In this document: positions 8,750 through 15,305 of the stretch, one piece after another
Layout of the letters: the number at the start of each line of letters is the position of its first letter
Numbering within the stretch: position 1 is the stretch's first letter
Assembly (NCBI GenBank): GCA_018897475.1
Contig: JAHIKS010000089.1
Coordinates: 1-21,899 of the forward strand
Length of the DNA stretch: 21,899 bases
DNA from: Candidatus Altarchaeota archaeon
GTDB taxonomy: Archaea; Altiarchaeota; Altiarchaeia; IMC4; QMZM01
Reading direction: 5' to 3'
The notes under the pieces: model-generated
What the model was told of the DNA's origin: nothing
Databases searched by the model: none
The model's input: only the letters and a program-made list of their open reading frames with translations
Program-made: the position numbers and the translations under genes

Positions 8750-8912
8750 CTAAAACTTCATCTACTGCAAGCTTCCACCCCATCACGCGGAGGTAGAATG
8801 CATCCATCACCTGCTCAAAGTTAAATTCCTCTCTGTAGCACTTCATCATCCTGTCGCAGAAGCGGCTGCAGCAGGTACGAATTCCCCTGCACTTAATAAT
8901 GGAATTTCCCAC
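8733..8912 (-). CDS. Small Cys-rich ORF at the head of the defence operon
   Basis: A 59-codon ORF starting with GTG. The N-terminal half holds five cysteines (C8, C14, C15, C19, C25, around KCRGIRTCCSRFCDRMMKCY), suggesting a small metal-binding site. The second half is a mixed helical stretch (FEQVMDAFYLRVMGWKLAVD). Codon choice (TGC, CGC, CTC, GTG) looks like real coding sequence and more like the host genes than the AT-rich genes downstream. A stop lies three codons upstream, so this is the whole frame. A TATA-like element about 33 bases upstream (8941-8950) would give a nearly leaderless message. I do not recognise a family. It could be an operon-leading regulator, an antitoxin-sized partner, or the tail of a gene truncated when the island inserted. 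Confidence 0.42.
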   Translation of the reverse strand: MGNSIIKCRGIRTCCSRFCDRMMKCYREEFNFEQVMDAFYLRVMGWKLAVDEVLGGKSR

Positions 8913-8913
8913 T

Positions 8914-8953
8914 ATTTATGCAGCACTGCGTTTATTTCGTTTAATTTATGCAG
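8914..8953. repeat. Direct repeat ATTTATGCAG, 30-base period
   Basis: ATTTATGCAG occurs at 8914-8923 and again at 8944-8953, exactly 30 bases apart, close to three helical turns. The core ATTTATGC recurs at 9021-9028. On the minus strand the copies read CTGCATAAAT and resemble TATA elements just upstream of the small Cys-rich ORF. They may be tandem promoter or operator elements of the defence operon. Confidence 0.45.
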
Positions 8954-9022
8954 GGTAGGAAGGTTCCAAGACACACGGTAAGGGAATTAAATTGAATTCG
9001 AACCATGCCAGAATCCCCACAT

Positions 9023-9042
9023 TTATGCGAATTCCCGCATAA
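9023..9042. promoter_or_regulatory. Inverted repeat in the control region
   Basis: TTATGCG (9023-9029) and CGCATAA (9036-9042) are exact reverse complements around a 6-base spacer. The repeat contains the third ATTTATGC copy and lies between the divergent defence operon and the winged-helix gene. The size and symmetry fit a dimeric regulator's operator, but no binding protein is shown. Confidence 0.4.
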
Positions 9043-9047
9043 TTAAC

Positions 9048-9095
9048 TGTTTCCGACAATTGACACTTCGCTAGAAGTGTTTCCGACAATTGACA
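9048..9095. repeat. 18-bp direct repeat flanking a 7-bp-stem hairpin
   Basis: TGTTTCCGACAATTGACA is present at 9048-9065 and 9078-9095, again with a 30-base period. Between and partly within the copies, ACACTTC-gcta-GAAGTGT forms a perfect 7-bp stem with a 4-base loop. The array ends 9 bases before the start ATG of the winged-helix gene, where an autoregulatory operator would be expected. Confidence 0.65.
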
Positions 9096-9104
9096 GCTCA
9101 AAAA

Positions 9105-9398
9105 ATGCCACTCTTGGGAGATATTCTAGGCCTGAACGAGATCAGGGATAGGCTGAAGAGGGTTGAGGAGAGACTGGACAACATGGAGAACTTTGTAAAG
9201 CCGGAGATAGAATACCTGGAGAAGGGCGAGGAGAAGGTTCTGGCGGTTCTGGACAAGGCAAAGACAACCAAAGAGGTTGCCTCAGCCCTCGGAATGTCAA
9301 GAAGCTGGACATCCATGGTTTTAAATCTCCTCGAAAAGAAGGGTAAGGTCAGGGAGAAGGATATGCGTGGTAGGGAGATTCTCTACGAGAGGGTTTGA
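9105..9398 (+). CDS. Winged-helix DNA-binding regulator with N-terminal coiled coil
   Basis: A 97-aa protein. Residues about 8-42 form a charged heptad-like helix (LNEIRDRLKRVEERLDNM), probably for dimerisation. Residues 43-97 form a winged helix-turn-helix, with TTKEVASALGMSRSWTSMVL as the recognition unit and EKKGKVREKDMRGREILY as the wing. ATG 9105 is preferred; a TTG at 9090 would put the start inside the direct repeat. It is transcribed away from the defence operon across the repeat-rich control region, an arrangement like that of control proteins in restriction-modification systems. I infer that it regulates itself and perhaps the operon. It converges on ftsZ, about 60 bases away. The family call is good; the target is a guess. 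Confidence 0.8.
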   Translation: MPLLGDILGLNEIRDRLKRVEERLDNMENFVKPEIEYLEKGEEKVLAVLDKAKTTKEVASALGMSRSWTSMVLNLLEKKGKVREKDMRGREILYERV

Positions 9399-9457
9399 GT
9401 CCTTGATTAGAAGTCGCTAATGCTATTGGATGTTGTTAATTTAGGTCAGCTGTCATC

Positions 9458-10597
9458 TTAAACTGATTTCAGGCCTATGTCGGAATCCTCCATGGTCGCT
9501 GACTCGATTCTCTCCTCGAGCTCCATCTCAAATGAGGGTGCCTTTACTCCAGAGAGTATAAGAAGTGTCTTGATTATGTTCCTGTCCAGGGTGTCGTCTA
9601 TCTGTGCACCCCAGATTATCTCAGCGCCCGGGTCTATTGATTCCGAGACTATTCTAACTATCTCCTCAGCCTCCTGGAGTGTCATGTCCCTGCTTCCGAC
9701 TATGTTTATGAGGGCTCCCTTTGCGCTACTAACATCAGTATCGAGCAATGGCGACTTCAGGGCCTTTTCAACTGATTCTCTTGCCCTGTCTTCCATCTTC
9801 GTGTCCTTGGTCGAGGCTCCGAAACCAATCATAGCCGTCCCGCCGTTCTTCATTATGGTCCTTATGTCAGCGAAGTCCATGTTGACTAGGCCGGGCTTCG
9901 TGACCATCTCGGTGATTCCTTTAACGGCGTTGGAAAGAAGCTCGTCTGCCACCTTGAATGCGGCATTTATTGGAAGGTTGGGTGCTATCTCCATCAGCCT
10001 GTCGTTGGGTATTACAATAACTGTGTCTGCGTGCCTTCTCAGTTTCTTAAGACCTATTAGGGCATTGTTGGCTCTCACCCTACCCTCAACAGCAAATGGA
10101 AGGGTTACGATTCCTATGGTTAATGAATTTAGGTCTTTTGCAACCTCTGCTACTACTGGGACTGCGCCGGTTCCTGTACCGCCTCCAAGGCCACAGGTTA
10201 TGAAAACCATATCACAGTCCGTCAATGCGTCAGCAATCTTCTTTATGTCTGTTTCAGCACACTGTTCTCCAACCTCGGGGTTGTTTCCTGCACCTATTCC
10301 TCCGGTTATGGTCGCTCCAATCAGAATCTTTGTGTTCGCATTAGTGTACAACAAATCCAGAGCATCTGTATTAATAGCAATTACGTCTCCACCCTCGATT
10401 CCCATCTCCATCAGCCTGTTTAGGGTGTTGCCGCCAGCTCCTCCAGCTCCGATTACCTTTATTGCAGTCCTTATTCCTTCAACAATCTTCCTTAATTCTT
10501 CATCAGAATCAGAGGCTGTAACTGGTGCAGGCTGAACATCAATTCTTTTTTCTTCTTCATTCATCTTACTAACCGCCTCTTGAACAATTGCTTCCAT
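9458..10597 (-). CDS. ftsZ: Cell division GTPase FtsZ
   Basis: A tubulin-like GTPase that polymerises at the division site. The N-terminal nucleotide fold starts with IKVIGAGGAGGNTLNR (about 46-61). The tubulin signature GGGTGTG is at 138-144, and the T7 loop (NMDFADIRTIM) that completes the neighbouring subunit's GTPase site follows near residue 235. The C-terminal domain is present, with a short acidic tail and no long linker. Length is 379 aa from ATG 10597, which has AGGTGG at 5-10 bases upstream; the frame's earlier GTG at 10606 overlaps that ribosome site and is less likely. I cannot say which of the archaeal FtsZ paralogues this is. It lies downstream of porB with about 120 bases between, so it probably has its own promoter. 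Confidence 0.96.
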   Translation of the reverse strand: MEAIVQEAVSKMNEEEKRIDVQPAPVTASDSDEELRKIVEGIRTAIKVIGAGGAGGNTLNRLMEMGIEGGDVIAINTDALDLLYTNANTKILIGATITGGIGAGNNPEVGEQCAETDIKKIADALTDCDMVFITCGLGGGTGTGAVPVVAEVAKDLNSLTIGIVTLPFAVEGRVRANNALIGLKKLRRHADTVIVIPNDRLMEIAPNLPINAAFKVADELLSNAVKGITEMVTKPGLVNMDFADIRTIMKNGGTAMIGFGASTKDTKMEDRARESVEKALKSPLLDTDVSSAKGALINIVGSRDMTLQEAEEIVRIVSESIDPGAEIIWGAQIDDTLDRNIIKTLLILSGVKAPSFEMELEERIESATMEDSDIGLKSV

Positions 10598-10672
10598 TGT
10601 AACCACCTATCTTGACAGATATATGAACATAATTCAGATAGAGTTCATCTAAAAAGACATAAAGTATTGAGA

Positions 10673-10690
10673 GTTATAGTATAAAAGGCA
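10673..10690 (-). promoter_or_regulatory. Candidate ftsZ promoter region
   Basis: On the minus strand this stretch reads as an AT-rich TTTATACTATA element upstream of ftsZ, followed by a leader of roughly 60 bases carrying the AGGTGG ribosome site. Another AT-rich run (CATATATC) lies closer to the gene at about 10617-10625, so the true TATA box is not decided by sequence alone. Confidence 0.3.
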
Positions 10691-10698
10691 GCGGGGGT

Positions 10699-10718
10699 TA
10701 GAATTTTATATAATTCTA
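10699..10718 (-). terminator. AT-rich hairpin at the end of the por operon
   Basis: TAGAATT (10699-10705) and AATTCTA (10712-10718) form a perfect 7-bp inverted repeat around TTATAT, overlapping the porB stop codon. It may mark the 3' end of the por transcript, but the stem is weak and no T-run directly follows it on the minus strand. Confidence 0.3.
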
Positions 10719-11633
10719 GAAACCCTTTTCGGCCATTTCCAAGAGTAGTGAAAGGTTCTCCTTTATCCGGTTCTGGATGAATTCTATCTCCTTGTCCTTT
10801 CTCTCGGGCTTGAATAGGTGCCGGTATCTGCCCTGGGTCTGGAGGTATTCCTCAACGGGATTTAGCTTGGAAACGTCGTTCGGCCTGTTAATTTTGTGCT
10901 TTCCGTTGATAATCTCATACAATGGGGTGACTCCTGTTTCTACCGCAAGTTTCGCTATTTCCACGGTCTTTTCGCCCTGGAAGCGCCAGCCGGTGGGGCA
11001 TGGGGCAAAGAGATTTACAAATGTGGGCCCCTTGGTTTCTATAGCCGTTTTCAGCTTCCTGAAGGCATCTTGAACATACGCAATTGATGCCGAGGCAACA
11101 TAAGGCGAGCCGTGAGCAGCAATTATGTGCATTATGTCCTTTTTCCATTCCTCCTTACCTATGCTTTCCTTGCCTGCAGGGGATGTAGTAGTTGAGGCAC
11201 CATAAGGCGTTGAGCCGCTTCTCTGGATTCCTGTATTCATGTAGGCCTCATTGTCGTAGCAGACATAGGTGAAGTTATGGCCCCTCTCGAATGCTCCTGA
11301 GAGATAACCAAACCCGATATCGTAGGTTGACCCATCTCCTCCAAAGGCAATTACATTGATTTCGTCCTCCTTGCCCAGTGCCTTTAGGGCTGCGCAGATT
11401 CCAGAGGCAATTGAGGCAGGGTTCTCGAATGCTCCGTGAACCCATGGCAATCGCCATGCAGTCTCTGGATAAGGGGTGCTGACAACCTCGATGCAACCAG
11501 TCGACTCGGTGAGAATTGAATTCTTGCCTGCTGCCTTTGTAATCAGCCTCATGGCTATTCCTGCCCCGCAACCCGCACATGCCCTGTGCCCCGGTGCAAA
11601 ATACTCCTCCTCAGGTAAGCCGAGTATTGCCAT
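10716..11633 (-). CDS. porB: Pyruvate:ferredoxin oxidoreductase, beta subunit
   Basis: The 305-aa beta subunit binds thiamine diphosphate and the proximal 4Fe-4S cluster in the enzyme that oxidises pyruvate and CoA to acetyl-CoA and CO2 with reduced ferredoxin. The TPP/Mg motif runs from GDGS (99-102) through DNEAYMNTG (127-135). Cluster cysteines are C19 and C22 (CAGC), C47 and C212 (FAPCPTGW). Its ATG lies three bases after the porA stop, so the two are co-translated or nearly so. Length and motifs are as expected for an intact archaeal PorB. Confidence 0.95.
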   Translation of the reverse strand: MAILGLPEEEYFAPGHRACAGCGAGIAMRLITKAAGKNSILTESTGCIEVVSTPYPETAWRLPWVHGAFENPASIASGICAALKALGKEDEINVIAFGGDGSTYDIGFGYLSGAFERGHNFTYVCYDNEAYMNTGIQRSGSTPYGASTTTSPAGKESIGKEEWKKDIMHIIAAHGSPYVASASIAYVQDAFRKLKTAIETKGPTFVNLFAPCPTGWRFQGEKTVEIAKLAVETGVTPLYEIINGKHKINRPNDVSKLNPVEEYLQTQGRYRHLFKPERKDKEIEFIQNRIKENLSLLLEMAEKGF

Positions 11634-11636
11634 TTT

Positions 11637-12812
11637 TTAGAATATCCACTCCTGCTTCTTTCCTTGTGAGTTCTTTGTCATGTCGTAGATCTTGTGAAGC
11701 CGGTCCATGCTGACGTCTCTGCCACCAAGACCGATGATGAAGTTCCTTATCTCGGGCCTTTCATCGAGGTCATATAAGAGGGATGATACTTCATCTGTGA
11801 GAGGGGCCGTGTTTGCTCCAGGAGATATAGCCTTCTCGAGCACCGCAACCTTCTTTGCGCCCTTGAGTGCCTCTTTGATTGCCTCCCTCGGGAAGGGCCG
11901 GTAGGTTATCAGCTTCATCAGGCCGACCTTCTCTCCCTTTTCCCTGAGCTCGTCTATGACATCCTTTATCGTGCCGCAGACGGAGCCCATTGCTACCAGG
12001 ATGATTTCTGCATCCTCGGTCTTGTAGTTCTCGGTATGCCAGTACTTCTTGGGCCTTGTCTTTTCAATCTCAACAGGAAATTTTGAGTTGAATTCGTCAA
12101 AGACCTCTTCGATTATCTTGAGGGAATTCTCCATGGCTTCTGCTTGAGAGTATCTGAACTCCATGAAATGAGATGGAAAACCTATCGGCCCAAGAGTCAG
12201 TGGCTGCTCCGGGTCGAGTATGGCATGGAACGGCTTGTAGTCTGGAAGGAATTCGTCAAGCTTCACCTGCTCGGGCACGTCCATGGGCTCATAGACATGG
12301 GAGAGGGTGAACCCGTCCATGCATACCATTGATGGCAATAAAACTCTCTTGTCTTCAGATATTTTGAACTGCATCAAGGTTAGGTCGTAGCACTCCTGAG
12401 CGGTCTCTGCATGGAGCTGAATCCAGCCGCTGTCCCTTGCAGAGATGGAGTCCTGGTGGTCGTTCCATATGTTGATTGGAGCCGATAATGCCCTGTTGAC
12501 TACGGTCATGCAGATAGGAAGCCTCATTCCCGAAACTACGAAGAGTATTTCATTCATCAGAGCAAGACCCTGGGAAGAGGTTGCTGTATAGGTCCTAACT
12601 CCAGTGGCTGATGCCCCCAAACAAGCTGAAATTGCCGCGAATTCAGATTCCACCCTTATGTATTCGGTCTTCAGGTCGCCATCAGCAACGAAGTCTGAAA
12701 TCTTCTCGACTATGTGAGTCTGGGGTGTTATTGGATAGGCTGCCACAACGGCTGGCTTTATCATCTTCACAGCCTCTGATACGGCATGGGATGCCTCCAT
12801 TATCGACTTCAT
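11637..12812 (-). CDS. porA: Pyruvate:ferredoxin oxidoreductase, alpha subunit
   Basis: The 391-aa alpha subunit carries the pyrimidine-binding part of the active site, with YPITPQT (26-32) near the N-terminus, and contributes to substrate specificity. I start it at ATG 12812 (MKSIMEASHAVSEAV): GGAGGT lies just upstream and the start matches the family. A longer frame from a TTG at 12869 adds 19 unlikely residues that lie inside the endonuclease gene. The ATG overlaps the endonuclease stop codon by 4 bases (ATGA). The ribosome site is formed by the endonuclease's own last codons (ACG GAG GTA ATG), so porA expression now depends on inserted sequence. The gene appears intact. Confidence 0.95.
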   Translation of the reverse strand: MKSIMEASHAVSEAVKMIKPAVVAAYPITPQTHIVEKISDFVADGDLKTEYIRVESEFAAISACLGASATGVRTYTATSSQGLALMNEILFVVSGMRLPICMTVVNRALSAPINIWNDHQDSISARDSGWIQLHAETAQECYDLTLMQFKISEDKRVLLPSMVCMDGFTLSHVYEPMDVPEQVKLDEFLPDYKPFHAILDPEQPLTLGPIGFPSHFMEFRYSQAEAMENSLKIIEEVFDEFNSKFPVEIEKTRPKKYWHTENYKTEDAEIILVAMGSVCGTIKDVIDELREKGEKVGLMKLITYRPFPREAIKEALKGAKKVAVLEKAISPGANTAPLTDEVSSLLYDLDERPEIRNFIIGLGGRDVSMDRLHKIYDMTKNSQGKKQEWIF

Positions 12813-13864
12813 TTTTCCATTACCTCCGTACTTTGGATGTGATTGAAGCCTTTCTCTGTGAGACCCCAAAGATTGCCATAGAAAGAACCTCTAGCGCCTC
12901 TTTCTTTTCCACGTACTTCTATTAGACCTCTCTTATAAAGAGAGTTGCCTTTTAACAAAAGATGTTCCCTAATGGTCTGTCTACATCTCCCAAATTTCTT
13001 TGCAAGTTTAGAGACCCTTATCGGTTCCTTCATATTATCAAGTAATAAGTGCTCTACTTCATCTGTTGAATACTGTGCCTGTTTGATTCTGCTATAGCCC
13101 TTTATAAACTGTTCTTTTTTCTTGGGATGTAGAGAATAAAGTTCTCTTTTAGAGATAATGTCAAAGTTTTTCTTTCCAAAGATAGTGATATACCCCTCTG
13201 AAGTAGTGTATGTTATCCCTTTTTTTTCAAGAGCTTTACAGATTTCTTCCCTATTATCTTTATCAACTTGTGCAATCGCAATTCTAGATAGCGTATTATA
13301 ATTTCTTCTTAGGTCCATATGGCCTTCTGCGGCAATTATTCCTGTAAGATAGCCATCCCATATCTCACTTTCTTTACTCACATTTTGTGAGATATGGGCA
13401 TATATCTGCTTAAATAATTTGATGAAAACTATGCTGTTTATACGCAAGTGCAGAATCGGTGAGTTTCTATTTGCATAAAATCCTTTTGTCTTAATATCTG
13501 AGATTTCATGAAATTGTTCATTAACACTATCAAAGAATTGAATTTCTTTTCTTTTGAAATTTGGAGGGATGCTTATCCTTAAACTCAGGTTATCTTCGTC
13601 GACAGAAAAAATATTTCTAATTGAATCATATAGGTATTTGATTAGGATGGGTTCATTGTTGGTTAAAACAAACCTTCGTTTTGTGCCATCACCTATCCAG
13701 AATCCGAGTAAGACACCAAGTTCTCTTGAAATTTCTATCTCATTTTTTACTTTTATTGGCTCAGGATGACGACCCTTCTCGTTTTTGTACCATATCTTGA
13801 TATATTCATTATCCTCTTTGTATTCCCATCCTCTTGGTAAAATTTTTTTAATTTGAAGTCTCAT
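12809..13864 (-). CDS. LAGLIDADG endonuclease-like protein with C-terminal helix-turn-helix
   Basis: A 351-aa free-standing protein with two LAGLIDADG-type helices: LGVLLGFWIGDG (49-60, acidic D59) and YLTGIIAAEGHM (172-183, acidic E180). Both acidic positions used for metal-dependent cleavage are present. Residues about 265-345 look like a winged helix (VSKLAKKFGRCRQTIREHLL), which may help DNA recognition or repress its own operon. It lies between porD and porA, overlapping each by ATGA. TCATTTTTC occurs at both ends on the plus strand (12809-12817 and 13861-13869). It is more AT-rich than the por genes. It has no intein splice blocks and interrupts no protein, so it is not an intein. It may be a mobile homing gene or a domesticated regulator. 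Confidence 0.87.
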   Translation of the reverse strand: MRLQIKKILPRGWEYKEDNEYIKIWYKNEKGRHPEPIKVKNEIEISRELGVLLGFWIGDGTKRRFVLTNNEPILIKYLYDSIRNIFSVDEDNLSLRISIPPNFKRKEIQFFDSVNEQFHEISDIKTKGFYANRNSPILHLRINSIVFIKLFKQIYAHISQNVSKESEIWDGYLTGIIAAEGHMDLRRNYNTLSRIAIAQVDKDNREEICKALEKKGITYTTSEGYITIFGKKNFDIISKRELYSLHPKKKEQFIKGYSRIKQAQYSTDEVEHLLLDNMKEPIRVSKLAKKFGRCRQTIREHLLLKGNSLYKRGLIEVRGKERGARGSFYGNLWGLTEKGFNHIQSTEVMEK

Positions 13865-14163
13865 TTTTCTTCAGCAACAGCAGTTATGGCTTTCTGCGGA
13901 CACTCATTAACACATATCAGACATCCCTTGCAGTAATCCAGATCGGCTTCGAATTTTTCGTCATCTCCTTTCTTTATACAGCCCTCAGGGCACAGGCTCC
14001 AGCATATTCCGCATCCGGTGCACTTTTCTTTATCGACTATGGGTCTCATGCTCCTCCAGGCCCCGGTCTTTGTGTTTGATGTAGAGCCCTTGCTCTCAAG
14101 GACTGCGCCGATGGTTATTTCGGTGTCTCCAACCTTCTGCTTTACCTTCTCGAAGTCTATCAT
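13861..14163 (-). CDS. porD: Pyruvate:ferredoxin oxidoreductase, delta (ferredoxin) subunit
   Basis: A 100-aa subunit with two 4Fe-4S binding sets, C48-C51-C54-C58 (CTGCGICWSLC) and C78-C81-C84-C88 (CKGCLICVNEC), plus an extra C62. It passes electrons from the catalytic subunits to soluble ferredoxin. The N-terminal 45 residues (TEITIGAV, then KTGAWRSMRP) are typical of archaeal POR delta. The start overlaps the porG stop, and its stop overlaps the inserted endonuclease start, both by ATGA. Without the endonuclease its stop would fall directly on the porA start. Confidence 0.95.
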   Translation of the reverse strand: MIDFEKVKQKVGDTEITIGAVLESKGSTSNTKTGAWRSMRPIVDKEKCTGCGICWSLCPEGCIKKGDDEKFEADLDYCKGCLICVNECPQKAITAVAEEK

Positions 14164-14702
14164 TTTTTATCCAGGGCCTGCTGGTAGGTCTTCTCGACCA
14201 GCTCTACGTTCTTCTCCGCTATAGTGCCTGAGAAATGCTCCTTGATTGCCTCGGAGATTGAGTCCGCCTTTACCTCTCCCGTAAAGGCAGCGAATGCGCC
14301 GAGCATTGCCGTATTCACGATGTCTCTCTTAAGAATCTCAAACGCCAGGGAGGTCGCATCCACCGCATGGACGGTAGCGTTCTCTATCCCAAAGCTGTCG
14401 GGGCTTTTCTCTGTATTGATTATAACCATGCCACCATCCTTCAGTCCGCCAGTGACATCAACGACGTCAAAGAGGGTGGAATCCAGCACAACGAGAATGT
14501 CCGGCTCATATATTGCGCTCCTTCTTTGTATGAAGGAATCAGATAGCCGTGTAAATGCTTCTACGGGAGCGCCTCTCCTCTCGACACCAAATCTTGGAAA
14601 GGATTGTGTGAATTTTCCGTCATGGAAAGCAGCAACCGACAGGAGAGTCGCGGCAGTCACTGCACCCTGACCACCCCGGCCGTGAAATCTAATCTCTTTC
14701 AT
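14160..14702 (-). CDS. porG: Pyruvate:ferredoxin oxidoreductase, gamma subunit
   Basis: The 180-aa gamma subunit is the first gene of the operon. It has the family's opening glycine-rich motif (FHGRGGQGAV; GRGGQG at 8-13) and the RRGAPVEAF segment. It contributes to CoA handling and assembly in the four-subunit archaeal enzyme. ATG 14702 is about 80 bases from the divergent rpl35ae start. A TATACT-type element lies about 26 bases upstream on the minus strand with no ribosome site, so the message may be leaderless. The gene looks intact. Confidence 0.94.
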   Translation of the reverse strand: MKEIRFHGRGGQGAVTAATLLSVAAFHDGKFTQSFPRFGVERRGAPVEAFTRLSDSFIQRRSAIYEPDILVVLDSTLFDVVDVTGGLKDGGMVIINTEKSPDSFGIENATVHAVDATSLAFEILKRDIVNTAMLGAFAAFTGEVKADSISEAIKEHFSGTIAEKNVELVEKTYQQALDKK

Positions 14703-14781
14703 TTATTTATCATAATTATTCAGTATAGAAGATTTCTTTATTATTGGATTCCTAATATAAAAGATATAAATGGTGAAAGTG
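14703..14781. promoter_or_regulatory. Divergent promoter region between porG and rpl35ae
   Basis: This AT-rich spacer must drive both directions. For rpl35ae the best TATA candidate is AATATAAAA at 14754-14762, about 25 bases before ATG 14782. For porG, TATACT on the minus strand at about 14722-14727 stands at a similar distance. I see no obvious operator. Confidence 0.45.
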
Positions 14782-15042
14782 ATGAAAGGCAAGGTAATGA
14801 ACTATCGCGGAGGAGTGAATACGCAGAGGGCCAATCAGATGATTATATCCCCGGAGAAATCCTCGAGCAAGGAGGAGGCAGCAAAGCTGCTCGGGAAGAA
14901 GGTCGAGTGGAAGACCCCCAGCGGGAAGATACTGGTTGGAAAGATAAGCAGGGTGCATGGCAGGAAAGGCCAAGTCGTTGCAAGGTTCAATAAGGGCCTG
15001 CCCGGTCAGTCCCTGGGAACCGAGATTGAGATTAAGGAGTGA
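14782..15042 (+). CDS. rpl35ae: Large-subunit ribosomal protein L35Ae (eL33)
   Basis: An 86-aa basic protein of the archaeal/eukaryotic large ribosomal subunit. It has the family's KGKVMNYRGG opening, the VEWKTPSGKILVGKI strand pair, and the conserved VHGRKGQVVARFNKGLPGQ stretch near the C-terminus. I start it at ATG 14782 because GGTG lies 7 bases upstream and the family begins there; an in-frame ATG at 14770 would add four residues. There is no bacterial counterpart, so it is a good marker that the genome is archaeal. It is followed by tRNA-Phe. Confidence 0.94.
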   Translation: MKGKVMNYRGGVNTQRANQMIISPEKSSSKEEAAKLLGKKVEWKTPSGKILVGKISRVHGRKGQVVARFNKGLPGQSLGTEIEIKE

Positions 15043-15118
15043 ATTCCTCTGTGATTAACTGGGGAATTCAAGTGTCATCGAGCCGATTATTTTTCTATGG
15101 CGAAGATGGCACAAGCGT

Positions 15119-15134
15119 GAACCGATTCCGGTTC
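15119..15134 (+). repeat. Hairpin directly abutting the tRNA 5' end
   Basis: GAACCG-attc-CGGTTC forms a perfect 6-bp stem with a 4-base loop, ending on the base just before the tRNA's first nucleotide. It could be a processing or structural element of a precursor that also contains rpl35ae, or chance. Confidence 0.35.
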
Positions 15135-15208
15135 GCCGCTGTAGCTCAGCTTGGGAGAGCACCTGGCTGAAGACCAGGGTGTCGCGAGTTCAAATCTCGC
15201 CGGCGGCA
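15135..15208 (+). tRNA. tRNA-Phe, anticodon GAA
   Basis: A complete cloverleaf. The 7-bp acceptor stem pairs GCCGCTG with CGGCGGC with one G-U pair, the D-arm runs TAGCTCAGCTTGGGAGAGC, and the anticodon stem is CCTGG/CCAGG around loop CTGAAGA (anticodon GAA at 15169-15171). The T-arm is GCGAG-TTCAAAT-CTCGC, with discriminator A. No intron and no encoded CCA, as is common in archaea. Confidence 0.95.
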
Positions 15209-15252
15209 ACTTAATTTCTTTTGCTTTTATACCCTAAATGTTAAATCTATAC

Positions 15253-15276
15253 TGGAGTATATGTAAGTATACTCCA
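15253..15276. promoter_or_regulatory. 9-bp inverted repeat upstream of the HAD gene
   Basis: TGGAGTATA-tgtaag-TATACTCCA is a perfect 9-bp dyad ending 29 bases before the HAD start codon. It contains TATA-like sequence on both strands, so a bound dimer would occlude the promoter. The winged-helix regulator encoded just downstream is a natural candidate ligand, but this is inference. The same sequence could also fold as an RNA hairpin. Confidence 0.55.
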
Positions 15277-15305
15277 TATCATGAGAATCGTCAAAGATTC
15301 ATAAG

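Noticed and set aside
77..8912. A DISARM or BREX system
   Set aside because: No DrmA/DrmB, BrxL, PglZ or BrxC-type gene is present; only the methylase and helicase components are shared in a general sense.
8914..9095. A small CRISPR array from the 30-base repeat periods
   Set aside because: There are only two copies of each repeat, the spacers are short or self-complementary, and there are no cas genes.
9477..10535. Plus-strand open frame of about 352 codons across ftsZ
   Set aside because: It lies wholly antisense to ftsZ, is Ser/Ile/Pro-rich as expected of a shadow frame, and shows no domain.
12813..12869. Extended N-terminus of PorA from a TTG
   Set aside because: The extra 19 residues are unlike the family and lie within the endonuclease gene; ATG 12812 has a GGAGGT site and the expected start.
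12809..13864. The LAGLIDADG gene as an intein
   Set aside because: It has its own start and stop, interrupts no host protein frame, and no splice blocks are visible at its ends.
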